The notes: a model not told the origin generated them from the letters alone. Positions 17,996-28,429 are shown, counted from the first letter of the stretch. The stretch: DNA of 64,000 nt from Lachnospiraceae bacterium (GCA_900759665.1 CAAEWE010000081.1:1-64000); one strand, 5' to 3'. Program-made: numbers and translations.

Positions 17996-19561
17996 ATGCA
18001 AAGAAAAAAATGGAAACAACGGGTTTGTCTGATTTTGTGTATGGCATTATTCATTCAGAGAAATACAATGACAGAGGCTTTTTCTGTTACTTTGCCGGAA
18101 CCAAAGAGTGTGGAACAGAAAATCCGGCAGAGTGAGCAGGCAGTGACAGCTTCTGAATCTGCGGTAACGGCTTCCGGCCCCGCCGTGACGATCACTCCAT
18201 CACAGGAGACGGTGCTGCCAACGTCATCTCCACAGGAAACAATGATGCCGCAGACGTCTTTACAGCCTCCGGTCTCTCTCGCTCCGGCAAAGGAGCCGGA
18301 GAAAACAGCGAAACCCTCTCAGACGGATACGCCGAGTCCGTCAAAGAAACCGGTGAAATGGCTGGCTCGTCCGGGAAAGGTTCGTCATATACGGATCTGT
18401 TATGGAAGAACAAACCATCGTCTGCAGATTCGCTGGAAAAAAGCGGTGCGTACAAAGAAATATATTATTTACCGCAGTGTAAATGGGGGAAAATTCCGGC
18501 ATGCAGGGTCTACGGTAAAGTGCCATTTTGTAGATAAGGGGATACGCGAGTGGAAAAAATATAAGTATAAGATCGTATCTTATCAACCGAAAGCCCGACC
18601 TAAAATGAACCACCGGATCAGTACCGTGTTCTCAACAGCCGGAATCGTAGGCACGGGACATGCCTGCTACAGTTACCGGGAAATGTGTGGTGATATCAGT
18701 CAGTTGAAGGCTGCTTATGGCAGCAGGGTTCATGTCCGCGTGATCGGGAAATCTGCAGATGGACGCAATCTGTATGATGTGATCCTGGGAAATCCGAAGG
18801 TGAAAAAAACCATGCTGGTAGTATCGAATCTTCATGCAAGGGAATATATGACCGCTCAGCTTTGCATGGCTCAGATAGAATATTATCTGAAGAACTATAA
18901 CAGATCCGTATCCGGGACAGTGCCGGCAAAGATATTTAAGGACATTGCTGTACATTATGTGCCGATGGCAAATCCGGATGGTGTTACGATTTCCCAATAT
19001 GGGATAGGTGCAATCCGGAGTGCTTCCCTCAGAAGTGCTTTGTATAAGATGCCTGGAGCAGGCAATCATCGTGCCTGGAAGGCAAATGCAAAGGGGGTTG
19101 ATCTGAATCGGAATTATCCGGAGTCATACCGGGCAAATTATCAGACGCGTGGCAGTGAAGGGTATTCCGGTCCTTATGCGGCAAGCGAACCGGAAACCCG
19201 TGCTGTAATATCGTTGATCAAATCATTGAAGAATCAGTCAGGTCTGCGGGGCGTTGTAAATTATCATGCCATGGGTTCGATTGCTTTTGGTGGTAGCAGA
19301 AGAGCGGGAACTACCAGAAACAGGACGGCGGCAATGTATTGCAGGGCAGTGGCACTGACAGGATATGGTTCATCTGCCGGGTATGCTGCCGGAACGCCGA
19401 CAGTGGGGAATCTTCGGGAGTATCTTGTAAACAAACAAAATATTCCGTCCATTACCCTGGAGATCGGACTGGGAAACTGTCCTGTCAGCAGCAGCCAGTT
19501 TCCTTCGGTATGGCACAAAAATTATCGTTTAGTACTGGAAGAGGCAAAGCTGTTAAAATAA
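17996..19561 (+). CDS. Secreted zinc carboxypeptidase, M14 family
   Basis: A 521-residue secreted metallopeptidase. Residues 1-30 are a signal peptide, then a Ser/Thr/Pro linker (about 40-120) and a fibronectin-III-like module (about 125-205). The M14 catalytic domain (about 220-520) has zinc ligands in LHAREY (HxxE) and the third His in VNYHAMG, with substrate-binding NPDGV and DLNRNYP and the catalytic Glu in SITLEIG. M14 enzymes in gut Firmicutes trim peptides or muropeptide stems (gamma-D-Glu-mDAP type); which applies is unclear. It follows the kinase operon but has its own promoter. Confidence 0.9.
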   Translation: MQRKKWKQRVCLILCMALFIQRNTMTEAFSVTLPEPKSVEQKIRQSEQAVTASESAVTASGPAVTITPSQETVLPTSSPQETMMPQTSLQPPVSLAPAKEPEKTAKPSQTDTPSPSKKPVKWLARPGKVRHIRICYGRTNHRLQIRWKKAVRTKKYIIYRSVNGGKFRHAGSTVKCHFVDKGIREWKKYKYKIVSYQPKARPKMNHRISTVFSTAGIVGTGHACYSYREMCGDISQLKAAYGSRVHVRVIGKSADGRNLYDVILGNPKVKKTMLVVSNLHAREYMTAQLCMAQIEYYLKNYNRSVSGTVPAKIFKDIAVHYVPMANPDGVTISQYGIGAIRSASLRSALYKMPGAGNHRAWKANAKGVDLNRNYPESYRANYQTRGSEGYSGPYAASEPETRAVISLIKSLKNQSGLRGVVNYHAMGSIAFGGSRRAGTTRNRTAAMYCRAVALTGYGSSAGYAAGTPTVGNLREYLVNKQNIPSITLEIGLGNCPVSSSQFPSVWHKNYRLVLEEAKLLK

Positions 19562-19645
19562 ACAGCCGGAAAGCGAGGTTGTGTCTGCGTACACTTGGGC
19601 ACGGCCAGCAGCATTCAATGAAAGTGTGCAGAAATGAGGATGATT

Positions 19646-20350
19646 ATGAAGAAGAAATTATTAATGGGAATGACAGTTGTAATGATGATGACTACAGTCG
19701 TGATGGGAAATGCAAAACAAAGCAGTGCGGAACTTCGTTTCCGGGATAAGGGGGATTGGTGTATTCCGCAGGGACAGGTGATCACAGAAGATCAGTATAT
19801 TCTGATGAATGGGAAAAAGTTTATCGAAGACAGCAATAAAGTCAAATATCAGTCTGCAAACGCTTCCATTTTAAAAGCGGTAACTGTAAAAAGATATGAA
19901 ATGAAGAGAAGGGGATTTAAGGCATTAAAGACAGGAACCACAACGGTGACGGCAAGTTACAAAGGGAAAAGGGTAACATGCAGGGTGAGAATTTTTTCCG
20001 GATTTCAAATGCCTACAGTAAAAATTAAGGCTACCAGTAAGAAATATCAGGTTAGTATTACAAATCCCAATAATAGTACTATTACCGTTGATAAAAATAA
20101 GGTAATATTGGATTATTTTGGAGAAAGTGGTGGATTTGGATATGGCAAGATAGCTGGAGGGCATTCGATACAGATTCCGGCACATGCTGCAAAGTCGTTT
20201 TGTTTTGTGACAGACAAGGGCGAATATTGCAATCCGGACGCTAGCAGGATTGGTATAAATTATAAAGGATACAAATTTACGCTTAGCCTGCCGGGAAAGA
20301 AGGGGAAGGCTAAGTTGGAGAATCCGACATGGCTTGACCTTAATTTTTAA
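19646..20350 (+). CDS. Secreted protein with Ig-like (Big_2-type) segment
   Basis: A 234-residue exported protein of unknown function. Residues 1-30 are a Met-rich signal peptide. Residues about 55-115 resemble a Big_2 domain (VKYQSANASILKAV, TGTTTVTASYKGK), and the rest is predicted beta-rich with no recognisable catalytic motif. The ATG at 19646 was chosen because GAGG lies 7 bases upstream; the ATG at 19634 adds four residues and overlaps that site. It lies 84 bases after the carboxypeptidase and may be transcribed with it. Confidence 0.65.
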   Translation: MKKKLLMGMTVVMMMTTVVMGNAKQSSAELRFRDKGDWCIPQGQVITEDQYILMNGKKFIEDSNKVKYQSANASILKAVTVKRYEMKRRGFKALKTGTTTVTASYKGKRVTCRVRIFSGFQMPTVKIKATSKKYQVSITNPNNSTITVDKNKVILDYFGESGGFGYGKIAGGHSIQIPAHAAKSFCFVTDKGEYCNPDASRIGINYKGYKFTLSLPGKKGKAKLENPTWLDLNF

Positions 20351-20433
20351 TTAAGATATTGATGGAATGATAAAAAACTGATACAAAACGGTTTAAAAAC
20401 TGAGCGTGTGAGACGGCACTATTAAAAATACAC

Positions 20434-20462
20434 TTGAACTTCTTTATAACATGTGTTATAAA
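20434..20462 (+). promoter_or_regulatory. Promoter with overlapping palindromic operator
   Basis: TTGAAC (20434-20439), 17 bases, TATAAA (20457-20462). The palindrome TTATAACA-TG-TGTTATAA (20444-20461) covers the spacer and -10 box, the classic placement for autorepression by the HTH gene that follows. Confidence 0.65.
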
Positions 20463-20480
20463 AAAGTTGAGGTGATTAAT

Positions 20481-20633
20481 TTGGAGTATAATTTTAAACA
20501 AGATATGAAGGCGGTACGGAAAATACTGATGATGACGCAGGCTGAATTAGCAGAGATTCTTGGCGTAACGCAGATAACTATATCAAGAAGTGAGCAGGGA
20601 GAAAATTTTTGTGGATTTTATGTCATAAAATAA
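20481..20633 (+). pseudogene. Truncated XRE-family HTH regulator
   Basis: A 50-residue product from TTG 20481, preceded by TGAGGTG. It contains an XRE helix-turn-helix (MTQAELAEILGVTQITISRSEQG) but stops just after the recognition helix, without helices 4-5 or a dimerisation domain. It is therefore probably a remnant of a longer regulator, although its promoter and operator look intact. A compact functional protein cannot be excluded. Confidence 0.6.
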
Positions 20634-20659
20634 GGCAAATAGACAGAAAAATTGGAAAA

Positions 20660-20719
20660 GGTGTGTAAATTTGACATTACACATCTTTTTTTGACATTTC
20701 ATCACCTAAAAGCACAATA
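20660..20719 (+). promoter_or_regulatory. Compound terminator-promoter module, copy 2
   Basis: The hairpin GGTGTGTAA / TTACACATC with a T run (20660-20692) merges into TTGACA (20691-20696), followed by 17 bases and ACAATA (20714-20719). It is nearly identical to 17858-17917 and would drive the gene at 20775. Confidence 0.8.
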
Positions 20720-20774
20720 AGATGGTAGGATGAAAGCATCTGAAAAAAGAATTAATCAGTTTGGAGGTAATGAG

Positions 20775-22820
20775 ATGGAAAAGAAAAGGATTCAGACAAA
20801 ACTCAGGAAAGGAATCATACTGCTGGCGGGGATATTTCTGTTATCCACCGGGATTTCCGGTCCGAAGGCGGAAGCGATCACCAGCGATGACATGGACGGC
20901 TATGTCAAGATCACATCCGTGGAGGACATGAATAAGTTTATTAAGGATGTGAATAAGGATGAGAGCGGATTTCAGAATAAATATGTCTGCCTGATGAATG
21001 ATATCAAGTATGATAAGACCGTTAATAACTTTCAGCAGATCAGCAAATTTGCGGGAACATTTGACGGAATGGGGCATTCCATCAGCGGGATTAATATGAC
21101 AAGTCTGGCAGTATTCGATAAAAGATTTGATGTCGCTATGTTTGGGGAAGTGACATCGTCCGGTCTGATTCGCAATCTGGAAATCAAGGACAGCGTATTT
21201 CGACAGGAAGCAAGCTATCTTTATGGGTATGAAAAAAGTGCTGTATTTGCAAATGCAAATAGTGGAAGCATCAGCCAGTGCATCGTAGCAGCGGATACGA
21301 CGGTTGAATATACATCGAGCAATGAGAATACAAATTCGGCCGGATTTGTCAATGATAACGATGGCTGGATTATGAATTGCGGTATGGAAGGGACGATACA
21401 TGCAATCAACAAGCCGGCAGGAATCGGTGGAATTGCTTATGAAAATAGTGGGAAGCTCCAAAACTCCTATATGACAGGAAACTTAGATTATGGATGTGCA
21501 TTTGTATACAAAAATGATGGTGTGATTGAAAATGTATATCAAGCTAAAGATAAGTCAGGTACATTTCAGTGGTCTGTATCTCAGGGGAATGGAACCGGAA
21601 ACAGTTATTATTATCCTGCGGAATATAAAAATGGTGGACTGTCATCGGATAAACTGTACAATGGAAGTGTCCCTGTTGACAACATGAAGAGCAGCGATTT
21701 TGTGAAGCAGTTGATCTCTACCAAGGGTGACAGTAGAAGCAATCACGAATGGATCATCGACAGTAAGCGTAATAATGGTTACCCAGTTTTAAAGCCGATT
21801 TATACTGTTTTGCTGAACGGCGGAACAGAGAAAGGCAAAACAACAGCCGAGAATCCGTGGTACTATGCCGGAGAGACCGTCAAGATATCCGGAGAGGCCA
21901 ATGCCGGTTTTCAGTACAACGGAATCAAAGTGACAGACAGCAAAGGGAATACCGTGGATACATACAAATCCGGTAATGATTACTGCTTTGTGATGCCGGC
22001 AGACTATGTGAATGTAGATGGAGATTTTTCTGAGATTAAGGTCAGTCAGATTACATTTTCCAAGGATTCTTACAGCCTGAATAAGGGATATGACATGAAG
22101 CTGAAGGCAACGGTGCTTCCGGAGGATGCCAAAGTAAAGAAGGTAACATATGTTTCCAGTGATCCGTCCATCGCAGAGGTTGAGGACGATGGCACGGTGA
22201 TCGGAAAAGCGGAAGGAATGGTTCAGATCACGGTTACTGCTACAGACGGAAGCAATGTACAGACAGTGGTGAATGTAACGGTCACAAAAGTCAAAGCCAA
22301 AAACATCTGGTTTAATGCTTCCAGCCGGAAAATAGCCCAGGATGGTTCCTTTACTATCAAAACAACCTTTAAGCCATCGGATGTAGAAGATAAGAGCTTA
22401 TCTTATGTCAGCACCAATACAAAGATTGCCACAGTAAATAAAAGCGGTTTTGTCAAAGGAATCCGGCCGGGAATGTGCTATATCAAGGTTACAACGCAGG
22501 ATGGCTCTAATATCACAAAGAAGGTCAAGGTTATCGTTCTGCCAAAGAAGGTGAGGACGATCCGGACGAGACGAGCCGGTTCCAAAAACAGGATCGCATG
22601 GTCGAAAGTTTCCGGTGCCAGTGGCTATTCTGTATATCGCAGCAGCTCTTCCAGAGGCATTTTTCACAAAATTGATATGACCGGTTCCGGCAAAAGATAT
22701 ACTTACGACAAATCGGTTGATTCCGGTGTGACATATTATTATATGGTACGTGCATACAAGACCGTAAAGGGACGGATACATTACGGAAAAGTAAGCCCGG
22801 TATCGTCAGTTCGTCGATAA
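20775..22820 (+). CDS. Secreted GLUG / Big_2 / FnIII surface protein
   Basis: A 681-residue exported protein starting at the ATG behind TTTGGAGG. After a signal peptide (1-35) comes a beta-helix region with GLUG-like repeats (about 50-300; AGFVNDNDGWIMNCGMEG and related units), then a short InlB-like beta segment (about 350-425), two Big_2 domains (about 430-515 and 520-600, each with SSDPSIAEV or STNTKIATV) and a C-terminal FnIII module (about 605-680). The plan fits a cell-surface adhesin or polymer-binding protein. No sorting motif or enzyme signature is seen. It has its own conserved promoter. Confidence 0.8.
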   Translation: MEKKRIQTKLRKGIILLAGIFLLSTGISGPKAEAITSDDMDGYVKITSVEDMNKFIKDVNKDESGFQNKYVCLMNDIKYDKTVNNFQQISKFAGTFDGMGHSISGINMTSLAVFDKRFDVAMFGEVTSSGLIRNLEIKDSVFRQEASYLYGYEKSAVFANANSGSISQCIVAADTTVEYTSSNENTNSAGFVNDNDGWIMNCGMEGTIHAINKPAGIGGIAYENSGKLQNSYMTGNLDYGCAFVYKNDGVIENVYQAKDKSGTFQWSVSQGNGTGNSYYYPAEYKNGGLSSDKLYNGSVPVDNMKSSDFVKQLISTKGDSRSNHEWIIDSKRNNGYPVLKPIYTVLLNGGTEKGKTTAENPWYYAGETVKISGEANAGFQYNGIKVTDSKGNTVDTYKSGNDYCFVMPADYVNVDGDFSEIKVSQITFSKDSYSLNKGYDMKLKATVLPEDAKVKKVTYVSSDPSIAEVEDDGTVIGKAEGMVQITVTATDGSNVQTVVNVTVTKVKAKNIWFNASSRKIAQDGSFTIKTTFKPSDVEDKSLSYVSTNTKIATVNKSGFVKGIRPGMCYIKVTTQDGSNITKKVKVIVLPKKVRTIRTRRAGSKNRIAWSKVSGASGYSVYRSSSSRGIFHKIDMTGSGKRYTYDKSVDSGVTYYYMVRAYKTVKGRIHYGKVSPVSSVRR

Positions 22821-22861
22821 CAAAGAAGGATTGAGTATAGTTAGAACGGAGGATTGACAGG

Positions 22862-24916
22862 TTGAGGAATTTATTCAAGACAAAAAAGAGAAAAGTTCTG
22901 GCTATTGTGCTCCTGCTGGTGATTGCAGCAGGAGTTACATTTATCATAGCCACATATCAGAGGAAGGACAAGCTGCAGCAGCAGACGACCGGTTTTGAGA
23001 GACAGATCAAAAAGGACGGTTTTGCAGAGATAAAAGAATATCAAAAAGCAGTGAAAAAAGCACAGACTGTATTAAAAAACGGAAACTGGCAGAAAATCTG
23101 GCTCATGACAGGCACCATGAATAAGATGATCAAAGCAGAAAAAATAGCCAAAGATCAGTATGATTCGTTGAAAGCAGATATTGCATCCTATGACCGGAAA
23201 ATGGAACAGTATGCGTTCACGCAGATTGCGACATTGAACAAAACAAGAGCGGAAGCAGCGAAGGTTTTGGATAAAAAGCAGATCTCATTATTGAAAAAGT
23301 CCGATCAGAAAATATTAAAATATACGAACAAAATAGAACAACTGGGAAAGCTGACTTCTCCGGTACGGGATAATGAATGGGACTGGAGTGAGAAGGTGCG
23401 CCGCTATGGTTATTTCAATGAGGATCTTCAGGAGGAATGGACGGAGAAGGTAAAGAGTTATCATCAATGTCTGCAGAAACTGAATGAGAAAACGGTGGAG
23501 ACCGCAGTGAAGGATATGACGGATGCCATAGGGGAGTACGATGAAAAATATGCACATCTATTAAAAAAACAGATGGAGGCAAATGAAGCATATGCACAAC
23601 TGCTTAAAGATCGCCATGAGGAATATGACGGCTGCACGGAGCATCGCTTTCTGTTACTTGACTGTGATGGAGATGGCGTTAAGGAAATGCTGGAATATAT
23701 GAAACGTGATGATTGGTCTGAGGGAGAGGAAAATTTGTATGCATATAGAGATGGAAAAGTTATTGAAATCGGAGGGATAGAACCAGACCAGGAGGATCAG
23801 TATTATCTGGATACAGAACATCATAAATTGATGTATGTGTATGATGGATTTGGTGACTCTGAAGACTATGGCATGCCTAATAAAATTGAAATATATGAGA
23901 TCAAAAATGGAAAGACGGAGTTACAGGATGAGGCAGAATATGATTCGAATTGGTTTGATGATGTGGGAGAGGCACAAGAAAAATATTTATTAAATGATGA
24001 GGAGATTACGGAAGCGGATTACCGGGAATACTGTGAATCGATGAAAGAAGAGGCGGAAGCATCCTATAATAATCTGGAGTATATCCAGTGGCCTATTTCA
24101 TGGAAAAAACAGGCGGAAGACGTATATGGAGATTTTATCGGAGAATTTGTTGCAGAATTATATCCGAAGATTCCGGATACAGAATTTAAATTTACGGCAA
24201 AAAGAAATAAAAAAATAAAAGTTGCACCGGGTCAATATTCAAAGGAGGATATATTTGGTGCAGATTTGGATGGAGATGGTATCAAGGATCGTTTTGTGCC
24301 GGAAGGGATTAACTATCAGGAGGCCGGGCCTGCTTTTTGCTTTAACGGAAAGCATTATGTTTCTCCGGATTCAAAATATTATGGAAATGGAGCCGGTGCA
24401 GATCTATTCCAGTTCCCGGACGGCCAGTCTGTGGTGATGATTGAATCATCCGGAGGCAGTGACTGGCCGGATGGCAGTACCCTGATAACATTTCGTAATG
24501 GAAAACCATATCGGATTCCGTGTGATGAACTATCTGAAAATCCAACCTACACTATTCTTGGTGCGGGGGAGGATTATGTTCTTCTGCAGTATCTGAATAA
24601 TATGGTAAATGCAACCGGAAATTTTGTTTATGATAGAAAACTGTATTTTAAAGATGGAAAAGTAGAGTTAGGAGGTCCCTGTTTTGTATCAAAGGAGAGC
24701 CAGAGAACATGGACTGCCAAAAAGGAATTTCAGGTGTACAGGGAGTCGGACTGCATGAAAAAAGCCTTTAAAGTCAAAAAAGGAATGCATGTGACGTTCA
24801 TAACATTTGAGAAACACAAAATAAAGATTAAAGCAGACAATGGAAAAATAGGATGGTTTCAGGATGTAGACCTGAATATGGAGCCGTTATTCAGAGGCAC
24901 CGTATTTGCCGGATAA
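22862..24916 (+). CDS. Membrane-anchored protein with coiled coil and EF-hand-like calcium loops
   Basis: A 684-residue protein of unknown function. TTG 22862 is used as start because ACGGAGGA precedes it. A single N-terminal membrane helix (about 12-32) is followed by a charged, probably coiled-coil region (about 35-260). Two DxDxDG loops, LDCDGDGVKE (about 268) and ADLDGDGIKD (about 465), resemble calcium-binding dockerin/EF-hand or FG-GAP loops and each begins a beta-rich segment. The C-terminal 60 residues look like a small SH3-like barrel (KKGMHVTFITFEKHKIKI). It may share a transcript with the preceding gene, 41 bases away. Confidence 0.65.
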   Translation: MRNLFKTKKRKVLAIVLLLVIAAGVTFIIATYQRKDKLQQQTTGFERQIKKDGFAEIKEYQKAVKKAQTVLKNGNWQKIWLMTGTMNKMIKAEKIAKDQYDSLKADIASYDRKMEQYAFTQIATLNKTRAEAAKVLDKKQISLLKKSDQKILKYTNKIEQLGKLTSPVRDNEWDWSEKVRRYGYFNEDLQEEWTEKVKSYHQCLQKLNEKTVETAVKDMTDAIGEYDEKYAHLLKKQMEANEAYAQLLKDRHEEYDGCTEHRFLLLDCDGDGVKEMLEYMKRDDWSEGEENLYAYRDGKVIEIGGIEPDQEDQYYLDTEHHKLMYVYDGFGDSEDYGMPNKIEIYEIKNGKTELQDEAEYDSNWFDDVGEAQEKYLLNDEEITEADYREYCESMKEEAEASYNNLEYIQWPISWKKQAEDVYGDFIGEFVAELYPKIPDTEFKFTAKRNKKIKVAPGQYSKEDIFGADLDGDGIKDRFVPEGINYQEAGPAFCFNGKHYVSPDSKYYGNGAGADLFQFPDGQSVVMIESSGGSDWPDGSTLITFRNGKPYRIPCDELSENPTYTILGAGEDYVLLQYLNNMVNATGNFVYDRKLYFKDGKVELGGPCFVSKESQRTWTAKKEFQVYRESDCMKKAFKVKKGMHVTFITFEKHKIKIKADNGKIGWFQDVDLNMEPLFRGTVFAG

Positions 24917-24933
24917 AAAATTTCGAAAAAATT

Positions 24934-24989
24934 ATTCCATAAAAAACAGAGAGACGCAGGCTGCTGCACCTCTTTGTTTTTTATGGAAT
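24934..24989. terminator. Bidirectional terminator, 56-base hairpin
   Basis: ATTCCATAAAAAACA is mirrored perfectly by TGTTTTTTATGGAAT, with further pairing (AGAG/CTCT, GCAG/CTGC) inside. It separates two convergent genes and has A/T runs on both sides. Confidence 0.9.
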
Positions 24990-24996
24990 GAATCTG

Positions 24997-25536
24997 TTAA
25001 TTTAACATTGAGAAATTTCCTTTTAATCTGTGGTAATCCTTTTCTTTTCCGGGAAAATGAAATTTTTTTAAAATAGCATTTGATTTTTTGGTAGTTATTT
25101 CGGGATGTGAGCCGTATTCATAACCGGTTTGGCATTGATAGGTGGTTCCGGTGAATTTATAAAAAGATACGGCATCGCAGTCAGGGGCATTCAATATAAA
25201 ATATTTTTTGTTTTTATACATGCAGGGAAACCCTATCCAGGAATATATTTGCTTGTATCTGTTCTTTTTCTTGTAATAAACATCTGTAGTAGATGCTTGT
25301 CCGGTACTAAATATCGCAATAAAAACTTTTTTGTATCCATATCGTGTCCAAAGCTTGGTATTCACGAATTCAACACTGCAAGGACTGAAATTTTGGCCAT
25401 TTGAATAATAATAATTTTTAATATGCTCAATGCTTTGAAATGAAAATGCCGATACCTTAGCCGTCTGCAGAAATCCACTTGTGATCAGTACGGTAATCAA
25501 AAATACAGTTAATAATTTTTTGGGAATAAGTTTCAT
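24997..25536 (-). CDS. Small secreted protein of unknown function
   Basis: A 179-residue exported protein. The ATG at 25536 follows AAGGAGGCACATCT; upstream in-frame ATG codons lack a site. Residues 1-30 are a signal peptide ending near VSA. The rest is rich in Tyr, Phe and Lys (SWIGFPCMYKNKKYFILNA), with three or four Cys. I do not recognise a family. It is the only leftward gene in the secreted-protein block and its base composition is more A+T-rich than its neighbours, hinting at separate acquisition. Confidence 0.65.
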   Translation of the reverse strand: MKLIPKKLLTVFLITVLITSGFLQTAKVSAFSFQSIEHIKNYYYSNGQNFSPCSVEFVNTKLWTRYGYKKVFIAIFSTGQASTTDVYYKKKNRYKQIYSWIGFPCMYKNKKYFILNAPDCDAVSFYKFTGTTYQCQTGYEYGSHPEITTKKSNAILKKFHFPGKEKDYHRLKGNFSMLN

Positions 25537-25785
25537 AGATGTGCCTCCTTGGAAATGATATAAAGCATTGGGATTTTTTAAATATCCGGTATGCTTTCTT
25601 TGGATATATTGTAACATGGGTTCTGCTCTTTATTTGAAGAAATGTCATAAAAAACAGCGAAATGTCATAAATAAATGATTTGATAAACGCTAAATTACGA
25701 TACACGTATGATACAATAAAGAGGATTGATGTTTTGTGAGTGATACAGAATTAGATTATAACCATTCAAAGGAAAGGATACCACT

Positions 25786-28356
25786 ATGAAAAACCTAAAA
25801 AAATGGACTGTCCTGCTTCTATGCATGGCATTACTTCTTTAGGAAACTCCGTCGCAGCTGCAGGCGGCTGCAGGACCTTCCTTAAGCAGAACAAAGCTGA
25901 CTTTGCAGGTGGGACAAAAGAAAAAGCTGACGGTGCGGGGGGAGAAGGATCCGAAAATGCAGTTACCGGTCAATGGATCCAAAGATTGCATCGGTTGGCA
26001 GGAACGGGATTGTTAAGGCACGAAAAAAGGGAAAGACCAAAATTAATGTTACGGTTACATATCCAAGTGCGCAAAAGCGGAATAAAAAGAAGCTGTGGTG
26101 CCGGGTGACTGTAAAGTCTGCCGGCAAAGGGAAGGCAAGCACGAAGCCAAGAGCAACCGGTGGAGGAAAGATTTCGTCCGTCTTTTTTGTTCCGGTGATT
26201 CCTCAGACGCCCGCAGCAGACTCCGGAACTGGTTAGACAGTGTCACCGGACATTATGAAAACGAAGCCACCGGAGGAAACAAAAACAACGGAAACTCCGT
26301 TCGTTACAGAGGCTCCGGCAGAGACCGAGAAAGCTGCGACACAGCCGGAAATGTCTCCGGATCCGTCTGCACCCATGGCAACAGAGAAAACAGTCACACC
26401 GGGGGCATCTGTGATGCCGGAGAAAAAAGTCACAAACTCTCCGGAAAAAACGCCACAGACCACACAGGAACCGCAGGCATCTTCGGAAGCGGTAGTACCG
26501 CCGACATTGCCAACGGTGCCAACGGCAACACCGATCTATTATCAGAGTCTGACAGAGGGAGGTATGATTCCATTTAGCATGGGATTATACAATAAACCGG
26601 GATATGAATGGAGTAGTGAAAAGAAAACGACAGACGGAATTAACAATTCCTTCCGAAATCGATGGAATGCAGGTCTATGAGGTGAGGGCAAATGCAGTCA
26701 ACGGGGATTGCTGGCTGCAGAATTTGATCATATCGGAGGGGGTTCAGGAAATGGCGGTCAATGCCGTGACAGGTTGTGAATCCCTGCGTTATGTATCCCT
26801 GCCGTCAACGCTGTGGATCGTAGTCAATAATACAAATCGTCTGGAGGAGCGAAGAGATGCTGTGTTTAGAGGAGATTATGGCATTCAGATGGTGGAGATC
26901 GCCGATGGAAATCCCTGGTATCGGGCGACAGAGAACGGAATCTACAGCAAGGATGGCAGGAATCTGCTTTATTGGTTTCCGGGATCCCCGGTTACTTATG
27001 GGGAAGTGCCATCCGATGTGATCTGCATTGAGCCGGATGCCTTTCGGGGAAATCAGCATCTAAAGAAACTGGTTGTGCCGGATTTCGTGAAGGAGATTGG
27101 AAAAAGTGCATTCTGTGGCTGCGAAAGTCTTGAGGAATTGCAGCTCCCTAAGGAATTATCGTATTGTGGCGAGAGTATCATTACCGATTGTGATGCATTA
27201 AAGGAAATCCGCATTCGGGAGGGACTGGAGGATCTTGGAGGCAGGGTCGCCTATTGCGATGCACTGACGAAGATCTATCTGCCGGCTTCCATGAAAAGTC
27301 TGTCCGAAGGGATTTCGGAGTGCAATGCCTTAAAAGAAATTATTATTTCGGATCAGAATCCGTATCTTGAAGCAGACAGCACCGGATGCTATACGAAAGG
27401 AAAGGAGACGTTATTATTTTTGCTGAAGTCCTCTCAACTGACAGAATATACTGCACCGGATAATTTACGGGAGATAGGGGATGGGCTGTTTGAGGAGAAT
27501 TGCAATTTGGTCAGGGTTGATCTAAATCGTGTGGAAAGGATTGGAGATTATGCATTTCATTCGTGTGAGAATCGGCAGAGTGTTGTTAGTAAAAACAAAA
27601 TAAAAAGTGTGGGAGAAGATGCCTTTGGTGAATGCAGTAAATTAACGGAAGTCGTATTTCAGGGAACCGTAGATCAGATAGGGAGCAATGCATTTCATGA
27701 CTGCATCTCTTTAAAAGAATTTACCGTCCCGGAGGGAATTGAATATATGGATGATATTCTGGAGGGCTGCAGTGCATTGGAAAAGATCACGCTTCCCTCT
27801 ACGATGAAGGGGGTTTGCGATGACGAGGGACAGGACGTGATTCCGTTTTATGGTGTGACGTCATTGCAGCAGATAGAAGTGAGTGCCGATAATCCATACT
27901 TAAAAATGGAGGAAGATGCATTATACACAAAGGGTGGAAAAATTCTGATGTATTACTGTATCAATGCCACAAATGAGGTATATCATGTGGCAACCGGTAC
28001 TGCAATGATCGGGGCAGGGGCATTTTGCAGATCCTATGATGAGGTGGAAACTTTGCAGAAGTCCTGTCTGCGGGAGGTGTCTCTGCCTGCGGGAGTTCAG
28101 GAGGAGTGTATTTGAGGAATGTGATTCCTTGCAAAAAATTAATTTTCCGGATAGTTTATTATCAATCCGCAAAGACGCTTTCTTGGGATGTGATCAGTTG
28201 GAAACAATCTGCTATCTCGGAACAATGCAGCAGTGGGTGAAAATGTGCAAGGCAAATAAACTTGATTCGTATGATTGGAATATGACTGTGATCAGCAACG
28301 ACGGCTTGGTGGCAGAAGAGGATTACGATGACTATGATGAAGGTGAGGATGATTAG
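25786..28356 (+). pseudogene. Decayed BspA-like LRR surface protein gene
   Basis: A broken paralogue of the intact gene at 31412. The ATG at 25786 starts a signal peptide that meets an in-frame TAG at 25840. Reading continues in the same frame (LTLQVGQKKKLTV), shifts at a G6 tract (25937-25942), resumes as PKIASVGRNGIVKARKKG, and meets another TAG at 26234. It continues through the Thr/Pro linker, shifts again in an A-rich stretch near 26620-26632, then runs through LRR repeats (ending 28115) and shifts once more near 28090-28110 to the last LRR and an acidic tail. Two stops and three frameshifts make a functional product very unlikely unless assembly errors are involved. Confidence 0.85.
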
Positions 28357-28400
28357 AGCCGGCTTGAAGTAGAGTTGAAGTAGATTGCAATATTTAATCT

Positions 28401-28429
28401 TTGATAAATGACAGAATATATGGTATACT
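28401..28429 (+). promoter_or_regulatory. Promoter of the DUF6273 protein gene
   Basis: TTGATA, exactly 17 bases, then TATACT (28424-28429), about 70 bases before the start codon. Confidence 0.75.

Noticed and set aside
25786..28356. Programmed frameshifting to make one LRR protein
   Set aside because: Five separate lesions, including two plain in-frame TAG codons without slippery sites or downstream structures, are not credible as programmed recoding.
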